The notes under the pieces were generated by a model. It saw only the letters and a program-made list of their open reading frames with translations. It was not told the DNA's origin and did no database searches. Below are positions 8,218 to 17,110 of a stretch of DNA of 64,000 bases, one piece after another. Made by a program: the position numbers and the translations under genes. Every line of letters begins with the position of its first letter. Position 1 is the stretch's first letter. Source of the stretch: Streptomyces sulfonofaciens (GTDB lineage Bacteria > Actinomycetota > Actinomycetes > Streptomycetales > Streptomycetaceae); NCBI RefSeq assembly GCF_014656295.1, contig NZ_BNCD01000029.1, forward strand, positions 1-64,000, given 5' to 3'.

Positions 8218-10878
8218 ATGGCACCGAGCCGCTCCTGCGAGAACGACCCGCAGTTCACCCCCGGCACCCGCCCCGGCCGCCGCACGGTCATGGCGGCCGG
8301 GGCCGCGACCGCGGCCCTGTCCGCCGTCGGGGCACCCTTCCTCGGCGCACCGTCCGCGCAGGCGGCGCCCACCGGGCCGGCCCGGCGCGGTCCCGGCGGG
8401 CCACCCCGCGCCGGTACCGGATGGCAGCGCTACGTCCAGGCGCCCGCGTCCCGCACCGTGCGCCCCGTCCGCACCCTGGCCTGGACCGGTGACGTCATCG
8501 CCCCCGAGGCGCTGCTGGAACCCGGCGCGGGTGCCACGTCGTTGCGCCGGCCGCGACCGGCGCCCGCCCCGCGCTGGCCCGAGGGGACCACCGCACAGGC
8601 ATCCTCCACGCACCCCGGCAACAACGGCGGCGACGGGACGCCCCGCACCTACGACGCCTCGCACGCCGTGGACGGCGATCCGGACACGTTCTGGAACGAC
8701 GACACGGAAGGGGCCTTCCCCGACACGCTGACCGTGTCGCTCCCCGAACAGCGGCGCCTGTCCGGCATCACGGTGGTCTCCAACCGGGACGGTGTGCCGA
8801 GCGACTTCACCGTCGAGGCGTGGCACGACGGTGCCTGGCACCTCGCGGCCACCGTGGCCGACAACGATGTCGTCCAGTGCGCGGTGCCGTTCGGGGCCCC
8901 GGTCGCCGCATCCGGGGTCCGCATCACCGTGACCGCCGTCCAGCAGACCTCGCAGGGCGCCTACTCCAGGATCAACGAGGTGTGGCCCGAGGCCGTCGAG
9001 GCGGAGGAAGTGCCCAGTGTGACGCTCGACTTCGGCAAGGTCGTCGTCGGACACCCCCGCATCCTGTTCAGCTCCGCCTCGGACAACTCGCCGGGCGTGC
9101 GCGTCGCCTTCTCGGAGACGCAGCGGTTCCTCACCGACCGCAGCGACTTCACCCGCTCCGACCAGGCCGGCGGGGCGGGGCACGGCACGGATCAGTTCGC
9201 CGTGCCCGCGGGGGGCGCCGACTGGGTCGACCGCAAGGGGTTCCAGGCCGGGGACAAGGTCTACGCGGACGGGCTGCACGGCTTCCGCTATCTGAGGATC
9301 GCCCTGGACGCGCTGCCGTCGGACGCGCCCGCCGCCCAGCCCTGGGGCAGGGTGGACATCGACTCGGTGTCCCTGGAGTTCAGCGCCCTGCTCGGCACGC
9401 CGAGCACCTACCGCGGCTGGTTCCTCTGCTCCGACGACGCCCTCAACCGCTACTGGTACGGGGCGTCGTACACCAACGAACTCGTCACCGACACCTTCCG
9501 GCGCGACGACGTCGACCCGCGCGGCGCGTGGAGCGCCACGCTCGAGGGGAAGCCGGTCCTCCACGACGGCCCGAAGCGGGACCGGGACCCCTATGTGGGC
9601 GACCTCGCCGTCTCGGCCCGCACCCTCTACCTCACGCACGACGACGCGGCGGCCGCCGCGCGCAACGTGCTCGCCGACCTGGCCGAGCACCAGCGGGCCG
9701 ACGGCTGGATCCCCCCGGCGTCCATCAACGCCTACACGCTCCCGCTGTTCGACTACCCGCTGTGGTGGGTGACGTGCAGTTGGGACTACGTGCTCTACAC
9801 CGGCGACCGCGCCTACGCCGCGCGTTACCACCCGAACCTCCGCAAGGTCCTCGACACCTGGTGCCCCGGCGTCACCGACGACGCCGGGCTGCTGAGCAAG
9901 GGGCTGGGCGGTACGGGCGGGTACGGCGACTACGCCTTCCTGGACCGCACGGCGCGCGTCACGTACTACAACGTCCTCTACGTGCAGGCGCTGAACGACG
10001 CCGCCCGCCTGGCCCGCCTGCTGGGCCACGCGGACGACGCGGCGCGCTGGCAGGAGCGGGCCGCCCGGGTGGCCGAGGCCGTCAACGCCCATCTGTGGGA
10101 CGAAGAGGCCGGTGCCTACCTGGACTCCGGGACCGGACCGGTGCGGCACGCCCAGGACGGCAACGCCCTCGCCGTCGTGACCGGCGTGGCGGACACCCGC
10201 CGTGCGGCCTCCGCACTCGCGCACCTGGACGCCACCACGCGCCAGGCGTACGGCAACGCCTTCATGGACAACGACACGATCTTCGAGGGTGCCTCGCGGC
10301 GCGTGTACGCCTTCACCTCGTACCCCGAGATCGTGGCGAGGTTCGAGACCGGGCAGGTGGGCTCCGCGCTCGACCAGATCCGCCGCACCTACGGCTGGAT
10401 GGACCGGCACGACCCCGGCACCACGCACTGGGAGGGCATCGGACCCGACGGTTCTCCGTACGAGGACGCGTACACGAGCATGGCGCACGGTTGGTCGACC
10501 GGTGTCCTGCCCGCCCTCACCCACCAACTCCTCGGCGCACGCCCCACGTCGCCGGGCTACGCCACCTGGGAGGTGCGCCCGCACCCCGGTGACATCGCCT
10601 GGGCCCAGGGGCGGCTGCCCACGCCGCACGGCCCGTTGGACGTCGCCTGGCAGAACTCGCGGACCGCTTTCACCGTCACCGTGCGGGCCCCCGCAGGCAC
10701 ACGGGGGGTGCTCGCGCTGCCCGGCACGGGCGATCGGACGACCGTGCACGAGGGGCACGAGGTCCTGTGGGACGGGCACCGCGGGGCGCACCCCGCCGTC
10801 CGTGTCGAAGGCGGACGCGTGAGCGTCGCGGACCTCGGAGCTGGGAGCCGCACCTTCACGGTGGTGCGTGCCGAGTGA
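8218..10878 (+). CDS. Exported GH78-like alpha-L-rhamnosidase-type glycoside hydrolase with F5/8C module
   Basis: 886 residues. A Tat-type leader is visible (RRTVMAAGAATAALSAVG, cleavage probably after AQAA), so the protein is exported folded. Residues about 120-260 form a discoidin/F5-8 type C carbohydrate-binding module (SHAVDGDPDTFWNDD, then SRINEVWPE). The rest matches six-hairpin alpha-L-rhamnosidase-related enzymes: RRDDVDPRGAW, HQRADGWIPPA, WWVTCSWDYVLYTGD, and a C-terminal beta-sandwich with PTPHGPLDVAW. ATG 8218 follows GAGTGAGG. It probably removes terminal rhamnose or a related deoxysugar from plant or bacterial glycans. It lies next to an exported GH92 gene with its own LacI-like operator, which suggests a glycan-scavenging locus. 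Confidence 0.88.
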   Translation: MAPSRSCENDPQFTPGTRPGRRTVMAAGAATAALSAVGAPFLGAPSAQAAPTGPARRGPGGPPRAGTGWQRYVQAPASRTVRPVRTLAWTGDVIAPEALLEPGAGATSLRRPRPAPAPRWPEGTTAQASSTHPGNNGGDGTPRTYDASHAVDGDPDTFWNDDTEGAFPDTLTVSLPEQRRLSGITVVSNRDGVPSDFTVEAWHDGAWHLAATVADNDVVQCAVPFGAPVAASGVRITVTAVQQTSQGAYSRINEVWPEAVEAEEVPSVTLDFGKVVVGHPRILFSSASDNSPGVRVAFSETQRFLTDRSDFTRSDQAGGAGHGTDQFAVPAGGADWVDRKGFQAGDKVYADGLHGFRYLRIALDALPSDAPAAQPWGRVDIDSVSLEFSALLGTPSTYRGWFLCSDDALNRYWYGASYTNELVTDTFRRDDVDPRGAWSATLEGKPVLHDGPKRDRDPYVGDLAVSARTLYLTHDDAAAAARNVLADLAEHQRADGWIPPASINAYTLPLFDYPLWWVTCSWDYVLYTGDRAYAARYHPNLRKVLDTWCPGVTDDAGLLSKGLGGTGGYGDYAFLDRTARVTYYNVLYVQALNDAARLARLLGHADDAARWQERAARVAEAVNAHLWDEEAGAYLDSGTGPVRHAQDGNALAVVTGVADTRRAASALAHLDATTRQAYGNAFMDNDTIFEGASRRVYAFTSYPEIVARFETGQVGSALDQIRRTYGWMDRHDPGTTHWEGIGPDGSPYEDAYTSMAHGWSTGVLPALTHQLLGARPTSPGYATWEVRPHPGDIAWAQGRLPTPHGPLDVAWQNSRTAFTVTVRAPAGTRGVLALPGTGDRTTVHEGHEVLWDGHRGAHPAVRVEGGRVSVADLGAGSRTFTVVRAE

Positions 10879-11048
10879 CGCGGGCCGCACACCGCGGGGG
10901 GCGTTCCCGAGGGGCGCGGTGGGGTGGGCACCCGGCGGGGGTGCCGCCCGCGGCGAGCCCCGCCCCGCTCGGCCTGCCGCGCGTTTGCCCTCGCGTACGT
11001 TCCGTTCGGCGCTGTCACCGAGGTGGGGCGGACGCTGCAAACAATGGA

Positions 11049-11078
11049 TTGACGGAACCATGCCCGACGGGCAAGGAT
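11049..11078 (+). promoter_or_regulatory. Possible promoter of the GH92 gene
   Basis: TTGACG (11049-11054) and AAGGAT (11073-11078) are separated by 18 bp. A start about 7 nt downstream would place the palindrome at 11094-11105 in the transcribed leader, a roadblock position. The -10 is only a moderate match. Confidence 0.35.
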
Positions 11079-11093
11079 CGAGGACGCGGATTT

Positions 11094-11105
11094 GACAACG
11101 TTGTC
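11094..11105. promoter_or_regulatory. LacI-type operator, perfect palindrome GACAACGTTGTC
   Basis: A perfect 12-bp palindrome with a central CG sits 16 bp before the ATG of the GH92 gene. It closely matches sites used by LacI/GalR repressors of sugar genes in Streptomyces. Its location argues for sugar-induced expression. Confidence 0.65.
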
Positions 11106-11121
11106 GCACGAAAGGACCTCG

Positions 11122-13482
11122 ATGAGAGCGCTCAAACGCGTGTTCGCCGCCTTGTTGCTCACCACCACCGTGGCCACGGCCTCCGCCACCTCCGGCGTCG
11201 CAAACGCCAAGGAGCAAGGGCCGCAGTTCGCCGGTGACCCCACCACGCTGGTCGACACGTCGATCGGCAACAACGGCGACGGGACCACCTTCCCGGGCGC
11301 GGCCGTCCCCTTCGGCATGGTGCAACTGAGCCCTGACACGCAGCTCAACCAGTACGCCTCATACGACTACAAGCAGGACACCATCCTCGGCTTCAGCCAC
11401 ACGCACCTCTCGGGCGTCGGCTGCCAGACGATGGGCAACTTCCGGTTCATGCCGACCACCGGTGCGGTCACGTCGTCCGACCCCGCGCAGTACGGTGCGA
11501 AGTTCAGCCATGACAACGAGACCCGCGCGCCGGGCTACTACGGCGTCAAGCTCGACAACGGCATCAGGGCCGAGCTGAGCGCGACACAGCGGACCGGTCA
11601 GCACCGCTACACCTACCCTGCCGGATCGGGCCCCGAGAACGTCCTCATCGAGGTCGGCGAGAGCAACGGCAGCACGTACGCCGGCGACGTCGACGTGGTC
11701 GGCGACGACACCGTGGAAGGCTGGCTCCAGGGCGGCAACTTCTGCGGTGAGACCGGCAAGGAGCGCTACCGGATCTTCTTCAGCGCCAAGTTCGACCGCA
11801 AGTTCTCCAGCTTCGGCACCTGGACCGACGGCACCCTCACCCCGAACAAGCGCGAGGCGGCACGCGGCACCAAGCGCGCCGGAGCCTGGCTGACGTTCGA
11901 CCCGGCCAAGGGCGACCAGGTCGGTGCCTCGGTGGGTCTGTCCTACACCTCGGTCGACGGTGCGCGCCTGAACCGCAAGGCCGAGCAGCCGAAGTCGTTC
12001 GACAAGGCCCGCGCGGCCGCGCACAGCACCTGGCAGGACGAGTTGAACCGCATGCGCGTGGCCGGCGGCAGCACCGCCGACCAGCGCACGTACTACAGCG
12101 CGCTCTACCACTCGCTGCTGCACCCGTCGATCGGGTCCGACGTGGACAACCGCTACCGCGGCTTCGACGACCAGGTGCACCGCGCGGATTCCACGTACTA
12201 CCAGATGTTCTCGCTCTGGGACACCTACCGCTCGCAGAACCAGTTGGTGGACCTGCTGAACCCGGACAAGGCCGCCGACATGGCCAAGTCCGTGCTGCAC
12301 ATCTACCAGGACGGCGGCTGGCTGCCGCGCTGGGGGCTCGGCAACAGCGAGACCAACGTGATGAGCGGCGATCCCATCACCCCGTGGATCGTCGACATCT
12401 ACAACCGCGGCCTGCTCGACAACCGCACCTCCCGACAGCTCTTCGACGCGCTGTGGAAGAACGTCAACGAGGTCCCCTCGGACCAGTCGATCTTCCGCGG
12501 CCGCGACGGCAACCCGACGTACGTCAAGAACGGCTGGGTCGGCTACCAGAACCTGCCCGGCTACACGTACGGCGACAGCCGCCAGGCGGGCTCGGCCACG
12601 CTCGAGTACGCACTCGCCGACTGCGCGCTGTCCACGATGGCCGGCGGCCTCGGCTACCAGGACAAGGCCGCGGCGCTCGCCTCGCGCTGCGACAACTTCA
12701 CCAAGCTCTGGGACCCCACCGTCACGTCGCAGGGCTTCTCGGGGTTCCCCGTCGCCAGGAACGCGGACGGCACCGTCGCAGGCAACCCCGACCCCACCCA
12801 GACGGCCCCGTTCCACGAGGGCACGGCGTGGCAGTACGAATGGCTCGCCCAGCAGGACCCGAAGACCCTCTTCGGGCTCATGGGCGGCCCGGCGAACGCC
12901 GAGCAGCGGCTCGACAAGTTCTTCGACATGCCGACCGTGCTGGCCGACCCGGCGAAGGCCGCCAAGGAGTCGTGGGTGAACGGCGCCTACGACTACCACA
13001 ACAACTTCGCCTTCAACCCGAACAACGAGCCCGACTTCCACGCACCGTGGATGTACACGTGGACGGGCGCGCCGTGGAAGACCTCCGCGGTGCTGCGCGC
13101 GATGCGGACGCTCTTCTCCGACGACGTGTACGGCATGCCCGGCAATGACGACCTCGGCGCCACCTCGTCGCTGCTCGTCTTCGCCATGGCCGGCGTCTTC
13201 GAGGCCCAGCCCGGCTCCGCCACCTACGTGGTCTCCGCGCCGATGTTCGAGAAGGTCGAGATCCGGCCCGAGCACGGACGCCCCATCACCATCGAGGCCC
13301 CGGGCGCCGACGCTTCGAAGCTCCAGTACGTCTCCTCCGTGGACACGCACAAGGGCACGCTGCGCCAGAGCTGGCTGTCCCACGAGGACCTGCTGCACTC
13401 CGGCACGATCAGGGTCAAGCTCTCCGACACACCGACGAGCTGGGGCGTGAACGCCGCCCCGCCCGCCCTCGCACAGGACTGA
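11122..13482 (+). CDS. Exported GH92 family glycoside hydrolase (alpha-mannosidase type)
   Basis: 786 residues with a Sec-type signal peptide (basic MRALKR, hydrophobic core, cleavage around VANAK). Family GH92 hallmarks are clear: VDTSIGNNGDGTTFPGAAVP, PFGMVQLSPDT, GFSHTHLSGVG, the SLWDTYRSQNQL and GGWLPRWG segments, FHEGTAWQY, and the late GNDDLGATSS motif carrying likely catalytic acids. GH92 enzymes are calcium-dependent exo-alpha-mannosidases acting on N-glycans or mannans. ATG 11122 has AAAGGA 5 nt upstream; an upstream TTG at 11092 would run through the operator and is rejected. A strong hairpin follows the stop. Confidence 0.93.
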   Translation: MRALKRVFAALLLTTTVATASATSGVANAKEQGPQFAGDPTTLVDTSIGNNGDGTTFPGAAVPFGMVQLSPDTQLNQYASYDYKQDTILGFSHTHLSGVGCQTMGNFRFMPTTGAVTSSDPAQYGAKFSHDNETRAPGYYGVKLDNGIRAELSATQRTGQHRYTYPAGSGPENVLIEVGESNGSTYAGDVDVVGDDTVEGWLQGGNFCGETGKERYRIFFSAKFDRKFSSFGTWTDGTLTPNKREAARGTKRAGAWLTFDPAKGDQVGASVGLSYTSVDGARLNRKAEQPKSFDKARAAAHSTWQDELNRMRVAGGSTADQRTYYSALYHSLLHPSIGSDVDNRYRGFDDQVHRADSTYYQMFSLWDTYRSQNQLVDLLNPDKAADMAKSVLHIYQDGGWLPRWGLGNSETNVMSGDPITPWIVDIYNRGLLDNRTSRQLFDALWKNVNEVPSDQSIFRGRDGNPTYVKNGWVGYQNLPGYTYGDSRQAGSATLEYALADCALSTMAGGLGYQDKAAALASRCDNFTKLWDPTVTSQGFSGFPVARNADGTVAGNPDPTQTAPFHEGTAWQYEWLAQQDPKTLFGLMGGPANAEQRLDKFFDMPTVLADPAKAAKESWVNGAYDYHNNFAFNPNNEPDFHAPWMYTWTGAPWKTSAVLRAMRTLFSDDVYGMPGNDDLGATSSLLVFAMAGVFEAQPGSATYVVSAPMFEKVEIRPEHGRPITIEAPGADASKLQYVSSVDTHKGTLRQSWLSHEDLLHSGTIRVKLSDTPTSWGVNAAPPALAQD

Positions 13483-13488
13483 GCCCTT

Positions 13489-13517
13489 GTGTGCGGCCCC
13501 TCCTGGGGGCCGCACAC
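13489..13517 (+). terminator. Terminator hairpin after the GH92 gene
   Basis: A perfect 12-bp stem (13489-13500 pairs with 13506-13517) with a 5-nt loop begins 6 nt after the GH92 stop codon. Confidence 0.75.
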
Positions 13518-13631
13518 GCGGTGTCTCCATTGCCGACGCCCGTGCGGCCGCCGTTCGGCTTCGACGGGGTGAAGCGGCGGACGGGGCAGGCGGAGGCGAC
13601 CGCGCCACCGCGCCCCGGCCTGCTCGGACGG

Positions 13632-13671
13632 CCATGGCACGGGGCCCGAGTCCTCGGGCCCCGTGCCATGG
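13632..13671. terminator. Very strong hairpin, 19-bp perfect stem
   Basis: 13632-13650 pairs exactly with 13653-13671. The stop of the minus-strand ABC permease gene lies 36 nt away, so this is its probable terminator. It also insulates that unit from the convergent GH92 gene. Confidence 0.75.
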
Positions 13672-13707
13672 CGCGTGTACGAGATCGATCGGGCGGCAGG
13701 CGGGCCC

Positions 13708-14490
13708 TCAGCGCTTGGTGGTGCTGTTGAACAGCGAGCGCGACCAGACGTAGCCGACCAGGGCGATACCGGCGCACCAGGCGAGCGAGATCCAGCCGTT
13801 GCTGCCGATCTCCGAGCCGGAGAGCAGGCCGCGCAGTGTCTCGGTCATCGGCGTGAAGGGCTGGTTCTCGGCGAACCAGCGCAGGCCCGGCGACATCGAG
13901 TCGGCCGGCACGAACGCGGAGCCGAGGAACGGCAGGAACTGGACCAGAAGTGGCTTGTTGCTCGCGGACTCGACCGTCTTGGAGACCAGGCCGAGCGCCG
14001 CCGACAGCCAGGTCACCGCGAACGCGATGGCGGCGAGGAGGCCGGCGGCGGCAAGCCATTCGAGCGGGCTCGCGTCAGAGCGGAAACCGAGGGCGAGCGC
14101 GACCGCGACGACCACGACGACGCTCACCATCGTCTGGATGACGCTGCCGATGACATGGCCCGTCATGAACGACGAACGTGTGATGTTCATGGTGCGGAAG
14201 CGGTTGATGATGCCCTCGGTCATGTCGGAGCAGACCGCGATCGAGGTCGACATCGCCCCGGCCGCCACTCCCATGATGATGACGCCGGGCGTCAGGTACT
14301 CCAGGTAGGCCCCCCTGCCGCCGCCCATTCCGGCTCCGATCGCGTCCCCGAAGGCGTACACGAACAGCAGCAGCATCAGGATCGGGGTCATGGCCGAGCC
14401 GAGCGACACGCTCGGGTAGCGGAGCGCGTGCCTGAGGTTGCGCCGCAGCATCGTCATCGAGTCGTGCACGGCGTAGGTGAGGGTGCTCAT
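13708..14490 (-). CDS. ABC-2 type transporter permease (DrrB family)
   Basis: A 260-residue integral membrane protein with about six hydrophobic helices and the ABC-2 signature region (ITRSSFMTGHVIGSVIQTM, then NQPFTPMTETLRGLLSG). It is the membrane half of a DrrAB-type exporter used for daunorubicin-like antibiotics and other hydrophobic compounds. The ATG at 14490 has AAGGAG upstream and overlaps the stop of the ATPase gene by 4 bp (ATGA), so the two are translationally coupled. It is the last gene of a four-gene minus-strand unit. Confidence 0.92.
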   Translation of the reverse strand: MSTLTYAVHDSMTMLRRNLRHALRYPSVSLGSAMTPILMLLLFVYAFGDAIGAGMGGGRGAYLEYLTPGVIIMGVAAGAMSTSIAVCSDMTEGIINRFRTMNITRSSFMTGHVIGSVIQTMVSVVVVVAVALALGFRSDASPLEWLAAAGLLAAIAFAVTWLSAALGLVSKTVESASNKPLLVQFLPFLGSAFVPADSMSPGLRWFAENQPFTPMTETLRGLLSGSEIGSNGWISLAWCAGIALVGYVWSRSLFNSTTKR

Positions 14491-15506
14491 CGCAGGGTCT
14501 CCTTGACGTGAAGCGGGGTGCTGGTGCCGGTCCGCGAGGTGCCGTCGCCGGTCAGGGCGAGGAACACGTCGTCCAGGTCGGGGGTGTGCACGGAGAGGTC
14601 GGCGGCCCGGATGCCGGCGGCGTCGAGCCGGTCGAGCAGGGCGCGCAGCGCGTCGAGGCCGCCGTCGCCCGCCACGCGCAGGGCGAGGTTCCCGTCGTCC
14701 CGGGCCGCGCCGGGGAACGCGGCGGCGGCACGCTCGTACTCGGCGGGGTCGGTGAACCCCAGCCGTACGTGGCTGCCGGGGATCTGCGCCTTGAGCTCGT
14801 CGGCCGTGCCCTCGGCGACGATCCTGCCGCCGTCGAGCACGGCGATCCGGTCGGCCAGTTGGTCGGCCTCCTCCAGGTACTGGGTGGTGAGGAAGACGGT
14901 GGTGCCGCCGGCGACCAGCGAGCGCACCGTTTCCCACATGGTGCGTCGGCTTCGTGGATCGAGGCCGGTCGTCGGCTCGTCCAGGAAGATCACCTCGGGG
15001 TCGCCGACCAGGGTCATGGCGATGTCGAGCCGGCGCCGCATACCGCCGGAGAAGGTCGCGGCCCGCTTGTGCGCGACGTCGGCGATGCCGAACCGCCGGA
15101 GCAGCTCCGCGGTGCGGGAGCGCCCTGCACGCTTGCCGAGGCGCAGCAGATCGGCCATCAGAAGCAGGTTCTCCTCGGCGGTGAGCAGGTCGTCCAGCGC
15201 GGCGAACTGCCCGGTGACGCCGATCGCGGCGCGCACCCCGTCCGGTGACGTGGCGACGTCGTGGCCCGCGACCTGGGCCTGCCCGCCGTCGGCGGCGACG
15301 AGCGTGGACAGGATCTGCACGGTGGTGGTCTTGCCGGCGCCGTTGGGTCCGAGCAGTGCGAACACGGACCCGGCCGGGATCCGCAGATCGATGCCGTCGA
15401 GCACGGTCTTGTCGCCGTACGACTTGCGCAGACCGACGGTGGAGACGGCGGCGGGCGACTGCGGACCACCGCCCCTTTTGGACGCGGGCATGACAATAGA
15501 AGGCAT
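14487..15506 (-). CDS. ABC transporter ATP-binding protein (DrrA family)
   Basis: A 339-residue ATPase. Walker A is GPNGAGKTT, the Q-loop is at TGQFAALDD, the signature is TFSGGMRRRLDIA, Walker B is VIFLDEPTTGLD, and the switch region reads TTQYLEEAD, with Gln replacing the usual His as in daunorubicin-resistance ATPases. The C-terminal extension of about 100 residues is typical of DrrA. ATG 15506 follows GGAGGA. It energises the permease at 13708-14490. Co-transcription with the upstream DUF4097 and ribbon-helix-helix genes suggests a regulated stress or drug efflux unit. Confidence 0.93.
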   Translation of the reverse strand: MPSIVMPASKRGGGPQSPAAVSTVGLRKSYGDKTVLDGIDLRIPAGSVFALLGPNGAGKTTTVQILSTLVAADGGQAQVAGHDVATSPDGVRAAIGVTGQFAALDDLLTAEENLLLMADLLRLGKRAGRSRTAELLRRFGIADVAHKRAATFSGGMRRRLDIAMTLVGDPEVIFLDEPTTGLDPRSRRTMWETVRSLVAGGTTVFLTTQYLEEADQLADRIAVLDGGRIVAEGTADELKAQIPGSHVRLGFTDPAEYERAAAAFPGAARDDGNLALRVAGDGGLDALRALLDRLDAAGIRAADLSVHTPDLDDVFLALTGDGTSRTGTSTPLHVKETLR

Positions 15507-15605
15507 AGGGTCCTCCGGTGCGCGGGATGAGGTGACTGGGGACGTGCGGTGCGGGGGTGGCGGGTGACGAGCGGGCGAGGCGGCGGGCCGGGCCCGGGCC
15601 GGCGT

Positions 15606-16451
15606 TCAGGCCCGGGCGCGGCGCACGTCGATGTTGCCGTAGCGGGTCCGGGCGCGGACCTCCACGGTCTCCTCGGTCTTCTGAGGGGTCTCGGTGGCGG
15701 TGAGCGTGTTGCGCACCTGCCCGTGGCCGGAGCTGACGTCGAGCCAGGCGGCGGTGCCCTCGCGGATGCCGACCTCGATGGCGCCGTACGAGGTCTCCAA
15801 CTGCACGCTGCCGGTGGCCACTTCGGCGATGCGCAGGGTGCCGTGGGCGGTGGTGGCGGCGACCGACGCCTCTGCGCGCTCGACGCTGATGTCGCCGTTG
15901 GCGCCGCTCACCCGCAGATCGCCGGTCGCGACGCCGACGGTGGTGGTGCCGTGCGAGTTCTTCAGGACGGCGGGGCCGTCGAGGGTGCCCACGCGCAGGC
16001 TGCCGGAGCTGGTGGTGATCTCGGCCGCGCCCTCGACCCGCTCGACGGTGATCGAGCCGTGGGACGCGGTCAGCCGGAGCGGCCCGGTGGTGTCGAGGCG
16101 GACATCACCGGACGAGGTCTTCACCCGGACCTCGCCGAGCCGGCCCTCACCGAGCACCTGGGCCCAGGCCCCCGTCATGTCGACGCGCGAGCCGGCGGGC
16201 AGTTCGACCGTCACGTCGACGGTGCCGGTGCGCCCGACGAGGCCCCGGTGCTTGGGCGTCCTGACGGTCAGGACACCGCTCGCGCAGGTGACCTCGGTCT
16301 GGTCGGCCGACCGCACGTCCTGGTCCCGCTCCGGGTCGCGGGGCCGCACCTCGACGACCGTGTCGGGGCGGTCGCCCGCGGTGAACCGGATGGAACCGGC
16401 GTACACATGGGCGGTGGCCGAGATCGGTTCGGGAGTGTCGAAAGAAGGCAT
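15606..16451 (-). CDS. DUF4097 family beta-strand repeat protein
   Basis: 281 residues made of recurrent short beta-strand units (GDVRLDT, GSITVERV, GSLRVGTL, GTTTVGVA, GDISVERA, GTLRIAEV patterns). This is the repeating beta-solenoid-like signature of DUF4097/DUF4098 adhesin-like proteins. No signal peptide or membrane segment is visible, so it is probably cytoplasmic. ATG 16451 has GAGGA upstream. Such proteins commonly sit in operons with small regulators and ABC exporters, but no biochemical role is established. It is the second gene of the minus-strand unit, 119 nt after the RHH gene. Confidence 0.88.
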   Translation of the reverse strand: MPSFDTPEPISATAHVYAGSIRFTAGDRPDTVVEVRPRDPERDQDVRSADQTEVTCASGVLTVRTPKHRGLVGRTGTVDVTVELPAGSRVDMTGAWAQVLGEGRLGEVRVKTSSGDVRLDTTGPLRLTASHGSITVERVEGAAEITTSSGSLRVGTLDGPAVLKNSHGTTTVGVATGDLRVSGANGDISVERAEASVAATTAHGTLRIAEVATGSVQLETSYGAIEVGIREGTAAWLDVSSGHGQVRNTLTATETPQKTEETVEVRARTRYGNIDVRRARA

Positions 16452-16570
16452 GGCTGTACCGTCCTCATGAGTCGTTGGACCGTCCCCGCAGGTGGGGACG
16501 TGGTGTGGGTGCAGACGCGGCGCGGGTGGCGCGGATGCGGCGCGGGTGACGAGGGCGGGCGCGGGCGCGG

Positions 16571-17089
16571 CTAGCGCACCCAACCCGTGATGCTCTGCCC
16601 GATGGTGTGGGCCTGCTGCGTCACACGCGGGCGTGTGCCGCCCTCGACCGCGGCCGACACCGCCCGCACCAGCCACGCGTTGACCGACAGGCCCTCGCGG
16701 CTCGCGGCCTCCTCGGCGCGCGCCTTGAGGTGGGCCGGCAGACGCAGATTGACGCGGGCGGTGCCACCCTCGTCGCCGTCGGCGGGCGCCGGCGCCCTGA
16801 GCGGTTCGACGGGCGCGGCGGCCGCTTCCACGGGGGCGGCGCCGGCGGGCGGCGGCGTCACCACGAAGTCGGGGTCGAGCCCGCGCAGCCGTACGTCGAC
16901 CGAGCCGGGGGCGAGCTCGCGGGTGATCTCGTCCATCGCGGCGGAGAGCACGTTGAGCATGGTCAGCCGGGTCGCCGACTCCAGCGGAGCGGTGAGCCGC
17001 TCGGCCAGCTCGCGGGCGTCCTCCCCACCGGCTTCGGCGGCCACCGCGAGTTCGCGACGGAGGGTGTCGACATACGGAGTCAGGTCCAT
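16571..17089 (-). CDS. Ribbon-helix-helix DNA-binding protein (HicB/CopG-like), probable regulator of the ABC unit
   Basis: 172 residues. The N-terminal 85 residues are helical, followed by a Pro/Ala linker. At about residues 108-145 there is an RHH motif: TARVNLRLPAHLKARAEEAA followed by SREGLSVNAWLVRAV, the form seen in HicB-type antitoxins and CopG regulators. No toxin gene is adjacent, so a stand-alone transcription factor is more likely than an antitoxin. The ATG at 17089 has no ribosome site. A TATAAC box ends 3 nt before it, which suggests a leaderless transcript. A TGGTGCCA-type palindrome overlaps that promoter and starts a long array of similar sites, which argues for autoregulation. 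Confidence 0.8.
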   Translation of the reverse strand: MDLTPYVDTLRRELAVAAEAGGEDARELAERLTAPLESATRLTMLNVLSAAMDEITRELAPGSVDVRLRGLDPDFVVTPPPAGAAPVEAAAAPVEPLRAPAPADGDEGGTARVNLRLPAHLKARAEEAASREGLSVNAWLVRAVSAAVEGGTRPRVTQQAHTIGQSITGWVR

Positions 17090-17096
17090 GACGTTA

Positions 17097-17110
17097 TAGT
17101 GGCACCACTA
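17097..17110. promoter_or_regulatory. Promoter-overlapping operator TAGTGG-CA-CCACTA
   Basis: 6-bp arms TAGTGG and CCACTA around a 2-bp centre, immediately upstream of the probable -10 (TATAAC on the minus strand) of the RHH gene. It is the first and most extended member of the array of TGGYRCCA sites. Confidence 0.6.

Noticed and set aside
11092..11121. Upstream TTG start for the GH92 protein
   Set aside because: It would place the operator palindrome inside the coding region and precede the signal peptide. ATG 11122 has a proper ribosome site.
16571..17089. HicB-type antitoxin of a toxin-antitoxin pair
   Set aside because: No HicA or other toxin gene lies next to it, and the neighbours form a DUF4097/ABC exporter unit, so a stand-alone regulator is more likely.
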